From assembly GCF_030345705.1 (NCBI RefSeq), contig NZ_JAUASW010000001.1:124001-188000 (forward strand): DNA of 64,000 nt, in the 5' to 3' direction. The stretch is from Pelomonas sp. SE-A7 (GTDB lineage Bacteria > Pseudomonadota > Gammaproteobacteria > Burkholderiales > Burkholderiaceae_C). A program made the translations under genes and the position numbers. The first letter of the stretch is position 1. Every line of letters starts with the position of its first letter. Below, in pieces: positions 16,364 to 26,475 of this stretch. The notes below the pieces were generated by a model. The model was not told where the DNA came from. It did not search any database and saw only the letters and a program-made list of their open reading frames with translations.

Positions 16364-16663
16364 TCAGTCGCCCGCCCGCCGCAGCACCAGGTCGCTGCGC
16401 GGGCTGGCGACGCAGGGCAGTATCCAGCCCGCGGCCTTCTCCTCGGCCAGCAGGCCGGGCCACTCGATGCGGTACTCGATGCGGCCTTCCAGCAGCCGGC
16501 ACATGCAGGCCCGGCAGCTGCCGTTGCGGCAGGAATGCGGCATCTTGAGACCGGCCGCCAGGGCGCTCAGCAGCAGGGTCTGATCGCCGGCGCAGCGCCA
16601 GGTCTGCGGCTGCGGGACAATCCGCACCTCGTAGTCCCTGCTCTGTTCCGTCTTGTTGGGCAT
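16364..16663 (-). CDS. Plant-type [2Fe-2S] ferredoxin
   Basis: A 99-residue ferredoxin with the cluster ligands in the CX4CX2CX30C arrangement: C45, C50 and C53 in SCRNGSCRACMC, and C84 in ILPCVASP. It carries electrons in the cytoplasm for an unknown oxygenase or reductase; none is adjacent. It is convergent with the serine hydrolase (6-bp gap) and divergent from the YgjP-like gene (26-bp gap). Confidence 0.87.
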   Translation of the reverse strand: MPNKTEQSRDYEVRIVPQPQTWRCAGDQTLLLSALAAGLKMPHSCRNGSCRACMCRLLEGRIEYRIEWPGLLAEEKAAGWILPCVASPRSDLVLRRAGD

Positions 16664-16689
16664 GACGCCATCATGCCTGCTCCGCCTCC

Positions 16690-17211
16690 ATGTCTTCCCT
16701 CGCACCCGGCAGCCTTGCACTGAAATTCCTGGCCGGCTATCCGCCTGCGCTGATCCAGCAGGTCGAGGCCCTGATCGCCGACGGCCGCCTGGCCGAATCG
16801 CTGGCCCGCCGCCACGGCGAGGCGCATGAGGTGCGCAGCGACAAGGCCTTGTTCGACTACTGCCAGGCGCTGAAGGAGCGCCACCTGCGCAATGCGCCGC
16901 CGCTGGACAAGGTGCATTACGACGCAAAGCTGCGCGTGATCCAGCATGCGTTGGGCACGCATACCCGCGCGCCCAAGGTCCAGGGCAGCAAGCTGAAGAT
17001 GCGCCGCGAGATCCGCATCGCCAGCCTGTTCCGCGAGGCGCCAGCCAACTTCCTGAAGATGATCGTGGTCCACGAGCTGGCGCATCTGCGCGAGCTGGAG
17101 CACAACAAGGCCTTCTACCAGCTGTGCCAGCACATGGAGCCTGACTACGCGCAGCTGGAGTTCGACCTGCGGCTTTACCTGATCAAGCTGGAGCTGGAGA
17201 AGCTCGAATGA
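16690..17211 (+). CDS. YgjP-like (DUF45, M48-related) metallopeptidase
   Basis: A 173-residue protein with the zinc motif H128-E-L-A-H132 and a third ligand probably H138 (HELAHLRELEHNKAFYQL), as in the YgjP/SprT-like DUF45 family. The role is not well defined in bacteria. It overlaps the start of dusC by 4 bp (ATGA), so the two are probably translated together. Confidence 0.85.
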   Translation: MSSLAPGSLALKFLAGYPPALIQQVEALIADGRLAESLARRHGEAHEVRSDKALFDYCQALKERHLRNAPPLDKVHYDAKLRVIQHALGTHTRAPKVQGSKLKMRREIRIASLFREAPANFLKMIVVHELAHLRELEHNKAFYQLCQHMEPDYAQLEFDLRLYLIKLELEKLE

Positions 17212-18158
17212 TTTTGTTGGCGCCCATGGAGGGCCTGCTCGACCACATGCTGCGCGACGTGCTGACCCGCGTTGGCGGCATAGACCGCTGCGTGTCGGAA
17301 TTCATCCGCATCACCGACATGCTGCTGCCCAAGCGCGTGTTCACCCGCATAGTCCCCGAGCTCTTGAACGGTGGCCTGACGCCGGCCGGCGTGCCGGTGC
17401 GCGCCCAGCTCCTGGGCTCGGATCCGGTCTGCATGGCCGACAACGCCGGCCGCCTGGCCGAGCTGAAGCCGGCGGGCATCGACCTCAACTTCGGCTGCCC
17501 GGCCAAATGCGTGAACCGCCATCGCGGCGGCGCCGTGCTGCTGGACGAGCCCGAGCTGATCCACGAGATCGTCAAGGCCGTGCGTCAGGCCATGCCCGAG
17601 GCCATGCCGCTGTCGGTCAAGATGCGCCTGGGCTACATGGACTACAGCCGCACGCTGGACTGCGCCCAGGCCATGGTCGAGGCCGGCGCCGAGGAAATCG
17701 TGGTCCATGGCCGCAGCAAGGCGGACGGCTACAAGCCGCCGGCCTACTGGGACCGCATAGCCGCCGTGCGCGAGGCCGTGCCGGTCAACGTGGTGGCCAA
17801 TGGCGAGATATGGACCGTCGAGGATGCGCGGCGCGCCCAGGCCGAATCCGGCTGCCAGGACCTGATGCTGGGCCGCGGCATGGTGGCCGACCCGGGCCTG
17901 GCCCTGGCGGTCTCGCAAGCCGGTCGCGCAAGCATGGACTGGGACGAGCTGCAACCGCTGATGCTGCATTTCTGGCGGCTGGTCCGCGAGCATGTGCAGG
18001 CCAAGCACCAGGCCGGCCGGCTCAAGCAATGGCTGCACTACCTGCGCCGCCGCTATCCCGAGGCCGAGGAAGCCTATCTGAGGCTTCGCACCGTCAATGA
18101 TCCCCAGCTGCTGGAGCAGCAGTTCTTCCATCCAGAACCCGAAGGAGTCGACGCATGA
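17208..18158 (+). CDS. dusC: tRNA-dihydrouridine(16) synthase
   Basis: A 316-residue FMN-dependent Dus-family TIM-barrel enzyme. LLAPMEGLLDHMLRDVLTR opens the barrel, NFGCPAKCVNRHRGGAVLL carries the catalytic Cys97, and VHGRSKADGYKPPAYWDRI is typical of DusC. It reduces U16 in the tRNA D-loop. The gene is coupled at both ends: ATGA overlap with the metallopeptidase gene and a 4-bp overlap with the MmcQ/YjbR gene. Confidence 0.92.
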   Translation: MILLAPMEGLLDHMLRDVLTRVGGIDRCVSEFIRITDMLLPKRVFTRIVPELLNGGLTPAGVPVRAQLLGSDPVCMADNAGRLAELKPAGIDLNFGCPAKCVNRHRGGAVLLDEPELIHEIVKAVRQAMPEAMPLSVKMRLGYMDYSRTLDCAQAMVEAGAEEIVVHGRSKADGYKPPAYWDRIAAVREAVPVNVVANGEIWTVEDARRAQAESGCQDLMLGRGMVADPGLALAVSQAGRASMDWDELQPLMLHFWRLVREHVQAKHQAGRLKQWLHYLRRRYPEAEEAYLRLRTVNDPQLLEQQFFHPEPEGVDA

Positions 18159-18505
18159 GCTATGCCGCCTTGAAGAAGCATGCGATGTCGCTGCCCGGCG
18201 CGACCGAGGACATCAAGTGGGGCGCCGACTGGGTGGCCAGCGTGGGCGGCAAGATGTTCTTCGTCGGCGGTCCGCTGCCGGACTGGAACGGCTGCTCGTT
18301 CAAGGTGGACGAGCACCGTTTCCTCGAACTGACCGACATGCCCGGCCTCGAGCCGGCGCCTTATCTGGCGCGGGTCAAGTGGGTCAAGCTGTCCGATCCC
18401 AAGGCCCTGCCGCTGGCCGAGCTCAAGGCCCTGGTCGAGCGCTCGCATGCGCTGGTGCTGGCCGGTCTGACCAAGAAGCTGCAAAAGCAGATCCTGGGGC
18501 TCTGA
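18155..18505 (+). CDS. MmcQ/YjbR family protein
   Basis: A 116-residue protein with the MmcQ/YjbR fold (CyaY-like, often annotated DNA-binding). It starts MSYAALKKHAMSLPGATEDI and has GGKMFFVGG, FKVDEHRFLELTDMPG and a C-terminal helical region. The biochemical role is unknown. It is the third gene of the coupled metallopeptidase-dusC unit. Confidence 0.88.
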   Translation: MSYAALKKHAMSLPGATEDIKWGADWVASVGGKMFFVGGPLPDWNGCSFKVDEHRFLELTDMPGLEPAPYLARVKWVKLSDPKALPLAELKALVERSHALVLAGLTKKLQKQILGL

Positions 18506-18533
18506 GTCTTGTGCGCAGCGCGCACCAGGCCCT

Positions 18534-18541
18534 TGTCGACA
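18534..18541. promoter_or_regulatory. Palindrome, candidate upstream activator site
   Basis: TGTCGACA is a perfect 8-bp palindrome about 90 bp upstream of the sigma-54 promoter of the PEP-CTERM gene. This is the usual distance for an enhancer-binding protein such as PrsR. A palindrome this short can occur by chance. Confidence 0.35.
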
Positions 18542-18627
18542 GGATTTACAGCGACGCACCCGCTGCTGGCTTGGTAACTACGCGTCCATCCTTGCTCTCC
18601 TGCGTCAGCTCTGCCCGCAGGCCAGGC

Positions 18628-18642
18628 TGGCATTGAAATTGC
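18628..18642 (+). promoter_or_regulatory. Sigma-54 (RpoN) -24/-12 promoter
   Basis: TGGCATTGAAATTGC matches the sigma-54 consensus TGGCAC-N5-TTGC, with the invariant GG (18629-18630) and GC (18641-18642) exactly ten bases apart. It lies about 97 bp before the PEP-CTERM gene. PEP-CTERM genes in related bacteria are known to depend on PrsK/PrsR and RpoN. Confidence 0.75.
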
Positions 18643-18738
18643 GCTCCTTGCGCCCCGTCCTTGACGCCCAGTCCGCTGTGCGCCATGTGGCGAACATGGG
18701 CGAGATTCGCCTGATTCATTCATGCAAGGAGGTCAACA

Positions 18739-19524
18739 ATGACGATTCGATTCGACGCTTGGCGCCGATTCCTTGGCGCCGTGGCGGTGTCGCTTTGCGC
18801 GGGTACGGCCGCCCAGGCCGGCCCAGTGATGCCGGCCTTCGGCGACGTGCCCACGGGCTGGGTCACCGACCGCTACGCCCCCGCGCAGTTCGCCAACATG
18901 GGCGCCTACAAGGGCCGCGGCGATGTGCTGGCCATCGGCATCAGCCAGGCTGATGCGCTGGCCAACCGGTCCGGCCCGTACCAGTCGGCCTTCTACAACA
19001 CGCAGGGCATGCAGCATGCGGTGAGCGGCGGCGCCGGTTCGTCGATCGACGCCAGCCTCTATGTCGATGCTGCTTGGCGCGACGGTCAGGCCGGCAACGT
19101 GCGAACCGACATGTGGGGTGTCGCCTCCGGCGGCGCTCAGCTCGGCTACGCCATCATCGGCTTTACCAACTACGGCGGCGATGCACGCTACCGCGTCTGG
19201 GATGCTGATACGCAGACCGGCTGGGTCGATCTGGACCTGGCCGTCCAGTTCGGCCAATGGACCGATTTCAGCATCAACTTCACGGGCAGCAGTTTCGACT
19301 ACTTCGTCAACGGGGCGCTGGCCTACTCCGACCAGACGATAGGTGGCGCGACCGGCTACTCGGCGGTCATCATGCAGGCCTACAACTTCGGCGATCCATC
19401 GCTGCAGGGAGCGGTCGCCAAGGACTACACCGTGCACTGGGCCAACGTGCCGGAGCCAGGTTCGCTGGCGCTGGCCGGACTTGGCCTGGTCGCCCTGGTG
19501 GCGCGTCGCCGTCGTCAGGCCTGA
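18739..19524 (+). CDS. PEP-CTERM sorting-signal exported protein
   Basis: A 261-residue protein with an N-terminal Sec signal (cleavage near AAQAG, about residue 28). The middle is a beta-rich domain (SSIDASLYVDAAW, FDYFVNGALAYSDQT). The C-terminus is a classic PEP-CTERM tail: VPEPGSLALAGLGLVALVA followed by RRRRQA. EpsH/XrtA-type exosortase recognises this tail, and such proteins are linked to exopolysaccharide and floc formation. No exosortase gene is in the window. The last 10 bp overlap the 3' end of dinB convergently. It is preceded by a sigma-54 promoter. Confidence 0.9.
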   Translation: MTIRFDAWRRFLGAVAVSLCAGTAAQAGPVMPAFGDVPTGWVTDRYAPAQFANMGAYKGRGDVLAIGISQADALANRSGPYQSAFYNTQGMQHAVSGGAGSSIDASLYVDAAWRDGQAGNVRTDMWGVASGGAQLGYAIIGFTNYGGDARYRVWDADTQTGWVDLDLAVQFGQWTDFSINFTGSSFDYFVNGALAYSDQTIGGATGYSAVIMQAYNFGDPSLQGAVAKDYTVHWANVPEPGSLALAGLGLVALVARRRRQA

Positions 19525-20780
19525 TCGGGGTCGAACAAGGCAAGGCTGGCCTGTTCGACTCCAGCCTGCGCCTCGTCGGCATTGGCCGTCCCCAGGGACG
19601 GCCTTTTCTTTGGGGCTGGCACGGGATCGCCGGGGTGCGAGAGACTGCCCACCCGCACGCCGAGCAGCCGCAGCCGGCGACCCAGGTCCACCCGCTTGAG
19701 GCAGAGGCCGGCCGCGCGGCGTATCGAAGCCGCATCGGCCACCGGCACATCCAGCGTCAGGTCGCGGGTCACGGTGACGAAACCCTCGAAGCGCAGCTTG
19801 ATGCCTATGGTGCGGCCCTGGTAGCCCTTGCGGCCCAGGTCGCGGGCCAGTTGCTCGCACAGCTCGGTGAAGATACGGCCCAGCAGCGCGCGGTCGTGCA
19901 CCGCATGCAGGTCGCGTTCGAAGGTGGTTTCGCGGCTGATGGACACCGGCTCGCTGAAGGTCACCACGGGCCGCTTGTCGCGGCCATGCGAGGCTTCGTG
20001 CAGCCAGGCGCCGTAGGTCTTGCCGAACTGCTCGACCAGCCAGGGAAGCGGCTTCTCGGCGATGTCGCCCACGGTCTCCACGCCCAGCGACGAAAGCTTG
20101 GCCGCGGCCTTGGGGCCTATGCCGTTGATCTTGCGCGCCGCCAGCGGCCAGATGCGGGTCTCCAGATCGGCCAGGGTGAGCACGGTGAGGCCGTCGGGCT
20201 TGTCCAGCTCGGAGGCGATCTTGGACAGCAGCTTGTTCGGCGTGATGCCTATGGAGCAGGTCAGGCCGGTGGCATTGCGGACCGAGTTCTTGATCTCGCG
20301 TGCAATCGCCTTGACCCCGCCCAGCGGGTCGTGGCCGACCGGTTCGCGGACGCCGGGCACCTCGCTGAGGTCGATGTAGATCTCGTCGATGCCGCGGTCC
20401 TCGATCACCGGCGCCACCTCGGCCACGGCAGCCTTGAAAAGTCGCGAGTAGTGGCGGTAGGAATCGAAATCGGTGGGCAGCAGGATGGCGTCGGGTGCGC
20501 GCAGCGCTGCCTTCATCAGGCCCATGCCGGAGTTGACGCCCAGGTCGCGCGCCGCATAGGTGGCCGTGGTGATCACGCCGCGGCCTGTGTAGTCGCGCAG
20601 CCGCGAGTATTCGCGCGTGCCGTCTTCGCGCAGCCGTGGTGCATGCTCGCGCCGACCGCCCACCACCACGGGCAGGCCCTTGAGCTCCGGGTAGCGCAGC
20701 AGCTCCACCGAGGCATAGAAGGCGTCCATGTCCAGGTGCGCGATCAGGCGCTCGGGCAGGGACGGCGGGCTTTCTTCCAT
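19515..20780 (-). CDS. dinB: DNA polymerase IV
   Basis: A 421-residue Y-family translesion polymerase. The N-terminus AHLDMDAFYASVE carries metal-binding acidic residues (D17, D19). DRGIDEIYIDLSE is the second catalytic block, NKLLSKIASELDKPDG follows, and an HhH region INGIGPKAAAKL is present. The C-terminus contains QASLALF, a good beta-clamp-binding motif. It bypasses lesions at the cost of fidelity. I see no LexA box (CTGT-N8-ACAG) upstream. Confidence 0.95.
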   Translation of the reverse strand: MEESPPSLPERLIAHLDMDAFYASVELLRYPELKGLPVVVGGRREHAPRLREDGTREYSRLRDYTGRGVITTATYAARDLGVNSGMGLMKAALRAPDAILLPTDFDSYRHYSRLFKAAVAEVAPVIEDRGIDEIYIDLSEVPGVREPVGHDPLGGVKAIAREIKNSVRNATGLTCSIGITPNKLLSKIASELDKPDGLTVLTLADLETRIWPLAARKINGIGPKAAAKLSSLGVETVGDIAEKPLPWLVEQFGKTYGAWLHEASHGRDKRPVVTFSEPVSISRETTFERDLHAVHDRALLGRIFTELCEQLARDLGRKGYQGRTIGIKLRFEGFVTVTRDLTLDVPVADAASIRRAAGLCLKRVDLGRRLRLLGVRVGSLSHPGDPVPAPKKRPSLGTANADEAQAGVEQASLALFDPDQA

Positions 20781-20799
20781 CGCGCGATTGTGGCGCGAG

Positions 20800-20824
20800 C
20801 CTGCTGACGGGCCTTGTCAGCAGG
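20800..20824 (-). terminator. Hairpin between bacteriohemerythrin and dinB
   Basis: CCTGCTGAC-GGGCCTT-GTCAGCAGG gives a perfect 9-bp stem six bases beyond the hemerythrin stop. No T-run follows on the minus strand, so it may be an mRNA 3' stabiliser or attenuator rather than a full terminator. Confidence 0.4.
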
Positions 20825-20829
20825 ACGGG

Positions 20830-21317
20830 CTAGCGGGCCTCGTCGCTGCAGCTGCCGGCACTGCCGCAGCTGCTGATCGCCACCTCGGACAGGGGCTTGG
20901 CCTTGTGGCCAGTGACCGGGTCGTAGCCGACCTCGCCCATGTGGAAGACCAGGGCCGCGTCCATCATCTCGGCATGGGCCGGCAGCCACTGCGCGAGCTC
21001 GCCGCCGATGATGCGCATCGGTTCCAGGTCGTTCAGCTCCAGCGCATGGCGCTTCACCTCGTGCAGCACGTTCAGCACCATCTGGTGTTGGCTGCTGTGG
21101 CAGTTCTCGGGCGCGAAGCCGGTGTCGGCCATCCAGCGCTCTTCCATCGCGAAATGCGCCTCGGTGTGATCGAGCAAGGCCTGGAAGGCGGGCATGGCGT
21201 CGCCGCCGGCCGCCAGGGCCGCGGCCAGGCCGTTGATCAGGTCCACCATCTCCTGGTGCGTGGCATCGAGCTGCGGCTGGTTCAGGACGAGCGAATCGCT
21301 CCAGGTCAGCAGCGCGC

Positions 21318-21321
<4 letters not shown>
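20830..21321 (-). CDS. Bacteriohemerythrin with cysteine-bearing tail
   Basis: A 163-residue single-domain hemerythrin. The di-iron ligands are all visible: H22, H52, H56 and E60 (HTEAHFAMEE), H79, H116 and D121 (HAEMMD). It binds O2 reversibly and may store or sense it, or bind iron. Its ATG overlaps the argH stop by 4 bp, so expression is tied to argH. After the four-helix bundle the tail ends ISSCGSAGSCSDEAR, with two cysteines not needed for the iron site. Confidence 0.9.
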
Positions 21322-22721
<1,400 letters not shown>

Positions 22722-22786
22722 CTTGAGGGGCGACCGGGGGCCGTCGCTGGGTGAGAATGCAAGAGCCCGCGATTCTATCGAGCCCC

Positions 22787-23869
22787 ATGCCCGACTCCCG
22801 CGACAGCCTCTGGTCCGACACCCGCAGCCTCAGCAGCATGCTGGGCTTTGCGCCCACCCAGCCCGCACCCGAAGTCCTCACGCCACTGTTCGATCCCGAA
22901 CGCCTGTTCGACGTCTGCCACGTCGGCCTGGTGCTGCGCGCCGTGCTGGGCGTGCAGGTGCTGCTGGGCCTGGGCCTGGCGCTGGCGGCGCCCGGCTTTG
23001 CGCGCTGGGTCGAGATGCTGGCCAGCGGCACGGTGGTCAGCCTGACCGGCGTGCTGCTGTGGCTGCTGATCGTCTGCGCCTTGCGCCGCCTGCTGGCCCG
23101 CCTCGCCGAGCCTCTGCAATGGATGGGCCTGGGACTGCTCGGCGCGGGCTGTGCGCTGCTGGGCTGGCAATTCCTCTCGCTGGCCAGCGAGGAGGCCACG
23201 CCGCTGTTCCGTCTGGTCAGCGTGGGCCTCAGCGGTGCTGCCGCGGCCACCATGCTGCTGACCTGGCTCAAACTGCGCGAGCGTTCGCAGCGGCCGGCCG
23301 CGGCACTGGCCCAGCTGGTGGAGCTGCAATCGCGCATCCGCCCGCATTTCCTGTTCAACACCTTGAACAGCGCCATCGCCCTGGTCCAGATCGACCCGAA
23401 CAAGGCCGAGGCCATGCTGGAGGACCTGAGCGAGCTGTTCCGCGTGGCCCTGGCCGACAGCCAGACCGCGGTCAGCCTGGGCGAGGAGATCGAGCTGGCG
23501 CGACGCTACCTGGATATTGAGCAGATGCGCTTCGGCGAACGGCTGCGCATCCGCTGGCAGCTGGACCCGGCGGCCGACCGCGCCAAGCTGCCGCCCTTGC
23601 TGCTGCAGCCGCTGGTGGAGAACGCGGTACGCCACGGCGTGGAGCCCAATGGCGAAGGCGGGGACCTGGAGATCCGCACCCGGGCGCAAGGTGGCGAAGT
23701 GCTGGTCGAAGTGGTCAACAGCCTCGGCGCTCCGGCGACCACGCGGGGCCACGGCATGGCGCTGCAGAACGTGAGGCAGCGGCTGAGGCTGATGCATGAC
23801 GTGGCCGCCAAGTTCGAGATCCAGGCCGAGGCGGGGCGCTACAGCGTCCGGATCAGCCTGCCGCGCTAG
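22787..23869 (+). CDS. LytS/AlgZ-type sensor histidine kinase
   Basis: A 360-residue membrane kinase. Four hydrophobic segments lie in roughly residues 45-165. The His_kinase domain follows with the phospho-acceptor block RIRPHFLFNTLNS, and then an ATPase domain with PLLLQPLVENAVRHGVEP and a late GHGMALQNVRQRL. This fits AlgZ/FimS-like kinases without a large sensor domain. The ATG at 22787 is preferred to one at 22751. The cognate LytTR regulator lies two genes downstream, separated by an ATP-grasp gene. Confidence 0.88.
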   Translation: MPDSRDSLWSDTRSLSSMLGFAPTQPAPEVLTPLFDPERLFDVCHVGLVLRAVLGVQVLLGLGLALAAPGFARWVEMLASGTVVSLTGVLLWLLIVCALRRLLARLAEPLQWMGLGLLGAGCALLGWQFLSLASEEATPLFRLVSVGLSGAAAATMLLTWLKLRERSQRPAAALAQLVELQSRIRPHFLFNTLNSAIALVQIDPNKAEAMLEDLSELFRVALADSQTAVSLGEEIELARRYLDIEQMRFGERLRIRWQLDPAADRAKLPPLLLQPLVENAVRHGVEPNGEGGDLEIRTRAQGGEVLVEVVNSLGAPATTRGHGMALQNVRQRLRLMHDVAAKFEIQAEAGRYSVRISLPR

Positions 23870-23900
23870 GCCAAGGCGCGGCGACAACCCCGGGGGAACG

Positions 23901-25076
23901 ATGTCGAGCGCAACGAACCGGCTGGCAGATCGCCTCAACCAACTGGGCGAGTACCGGCGCTTCGCGCAGGCGGCGCAGCGCCGCGTTGGCAAGAGCCCGC
24001 TGCGCCAGGCACGCGAGATCCTGGCCCTGCGCGAGATGGGCGGCCAATGCGGCATCAGCGACTACTACTGGTACCGGCTCTATGACGATGGCTATCAACA
24101 GGGCCGCGGCGCCGCGGACTTCCTCGGCTGGCGGCTGCAGCAGAAGTTCAGTCTGGCGCTGAATCCGCGGGTCGCCTCGCTGCCTGGCTTCGACAAGATC
24201 TCGTTCTACAAGCTGGCGGCCGGGGCCGGCCTGCCGCTGGCGCCTGTCCATGCCTGCTACTACCCCGGGCCGGCGCTGGCCGAGGGCCTGGGCCAGCATC
24301 TGCGTTCGGTCGACGAGGTGGGCCGCTTCCTGCGCGATGCTGTGCGGTATCCGCTGTTCGTCAAGCCCAGCTTCTCGCAGCAGGGCGTCGGCACCCAGGC
24401 GTTGAAGTCCTACGACAAGAGCACCGACAGCGTGCTGACCATGGCCGGCAAGACCCTGGCGATGGACGAGCTGCTGGCCCTGGTGAGCCGCTCGGCCGAT
24501 ACCCGCTACCACCGGCCGGCCTGCGGCTGCCTGTTCCAACCGATGCTCGAGTCGGCGCCCGAGATCATCGAGTTCAACGGGTGGCCGGCGGTCTGCGGCG
24601 CGCGCGTGGTCTGCCTGAACGAGGAAGCGGGCGTGCGCCTGATCCGGGCCATTTGGAAGGTCGCGGTACGGCCCAACAGCGTGGACAACTTCAGTCTGGG
24701 CAAGTACGGCAACCTGGTGGCCGACATTGACCTGGACAGCGGCCGGGTCAGCCGCATGATCGGCGGCATGAAGCCGGAGTCCGAGCCGCTGGCCCTGCAT
24801 CCGCAGACCGGAAAGTCGCTGGACGGCTTCTGCCTGCCGCGCTGGGCCGAGGTGGTCGCGGCCTGCCGGAAGGTCGGGCCGCTGTTCCCCTTGATGCACA
24901 TCCAGCACTGGGATGTGGCGTTCACGGCCGACGGGCCTTGTATCCTTGAGCTCAACGACCTGGGAGCGACCGAGTTCCTGCAGCTGCATGGCCACGGCCT
25001 GCTGACGCCGCAGACGCGCCAGTTCCTCAGGACTCATGGGGATGCGGCGGCCCAGCCCTGGGTCCAGAGTCTCTAG
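23901..25076 (+). CDS. ATP-grasp protein, sugar-transfer-associated/glutamate-ligase-like
   Basis: A 391-residue cytosolic protein. ATP-grasp features are LFVKPSFSQQGVGTQAL (strand-loop), CLFQPMLESAPEI and the C-terminal metal-binding DGPCILELNDLGATEF. The overall pattern resembles the ATP-grasp family seen in polysaccharide or peptide-ligating loci (ATPgrasp_ST, alpha-L-glutamate ligase-related). The substrate is unknown. The start is preceded by GGGGGAACG. It sits 31 bp after the kinase gene and 30 bp before the response regulator gene, inside an otherwise standard two-component operon. Confidence 0.75.
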   Translation: MSSATNRLADRLNQLGEYRRFAQAAQRRVGKSPLRQAREILALREMGGQCGISDYYWYRLYDDGYQQGRGAADFLGWRLQQKFSLALNPRVASLPGFDKISFYKLAAGAGLPLAPVHACYYPGPALAEGLGQHLRSVDEVGRFLRDAVRYPLFVKPSFSQQGVGTQALKSYDKSTDSVLTMAGKTLAMDELLALVSRSADTRYHRPACGCLFQPMLESAPEIIEFNGWPAVCGARVVCLNEEAGVRLIRAIWKVAVRPNSVDNFSLGKYGNLVADIDLDSGRVSRMIGGMKPESEPLALHPQTGKSLDGFCLPRWAEVVAACRKVGPLFPLMHIQHWDVAFTADGPCILELNDLGATEFLQLHGHGLLTPQTRQFLRTHGDAAAQPWVQSL

Positions 25077-25106
25077 CCAATCCATCCACGACGAACGCCT
25101 GACGCC

Positions 25107-25916
25107 ATGGAGAGAAGCCTGGTCCTCAAAGTCCTGCTGGTCGATGACGAGCCGCTGGCCCGCATGCGGCTGCGCGGCCTGGTCGATGCCTGCAACGAAC
25201 CCAAGGCCGAGGTGGTGGCCGAGGCCGGCACGGCATCGCAGGCCCAGCATTGGCTGCGTGACCATGCCTGCGACCTGATCCTGCTCGACGTGCAGATGCC
25301 GGGCCCCGACGGCCTGCAACTGGCCGACACGTTGCGCGACCGCCAGCTGCAGGGCCTTCCCACGCCGGCCGTGGTCTTCGTCACCGCCCATGGCGAGCAT
25401 GCACTGCGCGCCTTCGAGCTCGATGCCATGGACTACCTGACCAAGCCGGTGCGCCGCGAACGCCTGCAGGCCGCCCTGGCCCGCGTGGCCCAACGCCTGG
25501 GCGAGCGGGCCGCCGCCGCGCAGGGCCGGCCCGGCGCCGAGACGCCGGACGAAGGCGTGATCGTGGTCAGCGACCGGGGCCGCATGCTGCGCATCCCCAT
25601 CACCGAGGTGCTGTACCTGAAGGCCGAGCTCAAGTACCTGACCCTGCGCACCGCCCAGCAAAGCCTGGTGATGGACGGCAGCCTGTCGGACTACGAGCAG
25701 CGCCTGGGTGATCGATTCCTGCGCGTGCACCGCAATGCCCTGGTGGCCAGGTCGGCGGTGCGCGAGCTGCAGAAGCTGGCCGGCATGCCGGGCGACGAAG
25801 AAGCCGGCGAAGGCACCGAGGGCTGGGCCGTGCGCATCGCCATGGTGGACGAATGGCTGGCCGTGTCGCGCCGCCAGGTGAGTGCGGTGCGCGAGGCGCT
25901 GTCTTCATCCTCTTGA
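25107..25916 (+). CDS. LytTR-type response regulator (AlgR-like)
   Basis: A 269-residue regulator with a receiver domain (LLVDDEPLARMRLRGLV; phospho-acceptor probably D61 in LILLDVQMPGPDG) and a C-terminal LytTR DNA-binding domain from about residue 150 (YLKAELKYLTLRT, FLRVHRNALVARSAV). It pairs with the LytS-type kinase upstream. LytTR proteins bind direct repeats upstream of target promoters; no target can be assigned here. Confidence 0.9.
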   Translation: MERSLVLKVLLVDDEPLARMRLRGLVDACNEPKAEVVAEAGTASQAQHWLRDHACDLILLDVQMPGPDGLQLADTLRDRQLQGLPTPAVVFVTAHGEHALRAFELDAMDYLTKPVRRERLQAALARVAQRLGERAAAAQGRPGAETPDEGVIVVSDRGRMLRIPITEVLYLKAELKYLTLRTAQQSLVMDGSLSDYEQRLGDRFLRVHRNALVARSAVRELQKLAGMPGDEEAGEGTEGWAVRIAMVDEWLAVSRRQVSAVREALSSSS

Positions 25917-25934
25917 CGCTTGAGGGACTGAGGC

Positions 25935-26469
25935 TTGTCGGGGAGAAGGACCAGGACGGTCGCGCTGTTGCTGGTCTTGCTGGCAATGTTGCTGCTGGGC
26001 CTGCTTGCCGCCTGGAACTTCAGTGGTCGGGCGGCGCCGCCCGATGCCGTGCAGGCGCTGGCAAGCGCCGGTCCCGCCTTTGCAGTCGACGGTGCAGTGG
26101 CTCCGCAGCGCTCTACGGCCTGGGCGCTGGCCGAAAAGTCGTAGTCGCAGGCCGACCGGGCGGAGGCCGTGGCCCAGCGCGAAACGGCCTGGCTGCTCGA
26201 CCCGCGCAATGACGCCGCCTGGTGTACTCGAGGTGTCCAGGCCTACGAGGCCGCCCTCAAGAAGCCGCAGGCGAGGTCCGCCCGGGGCGAGCGCAGCAGC
26301 GATCCGCCGCTTGCGCATGCATCGGCGTTGATGCAGGTCCGGCGCGAGCAACTTGATGGCCAGGCTGGGCGAGTTCGGCATCTACCTCGCCGATGTTCGC
26401 GCGGCCGGTCAGGCCCCGGCGGCACTCGCCGCCGAGCACCAGGCCAGGCAGGCGGCGAATTCCCCGTAG
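25935..26469 (+). pseudogene. Decayed small membrane-anchored protein gene
   Basis: A possible TTG start gives a 69-residue N-terminus with one strong transmembrane segment (TVALLLVLLAMLLLGLLAAW) and then a TAG at 26142. In the same frame after the stop the sequence still looks coding (QADRAEAVAQRETAWLLDPR). A frame change near 26330-26355 then restores a protein-like end (MARLGEFGIYLADVRAAGQA) that stops just before ppc. One nonsense and one frameshift mutation in a small inner-membrane protein explain this best. A short intact membrane peptide is the alternative. Confidence 0.45.
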
Positions 26470-26475
26470 CCGGCT

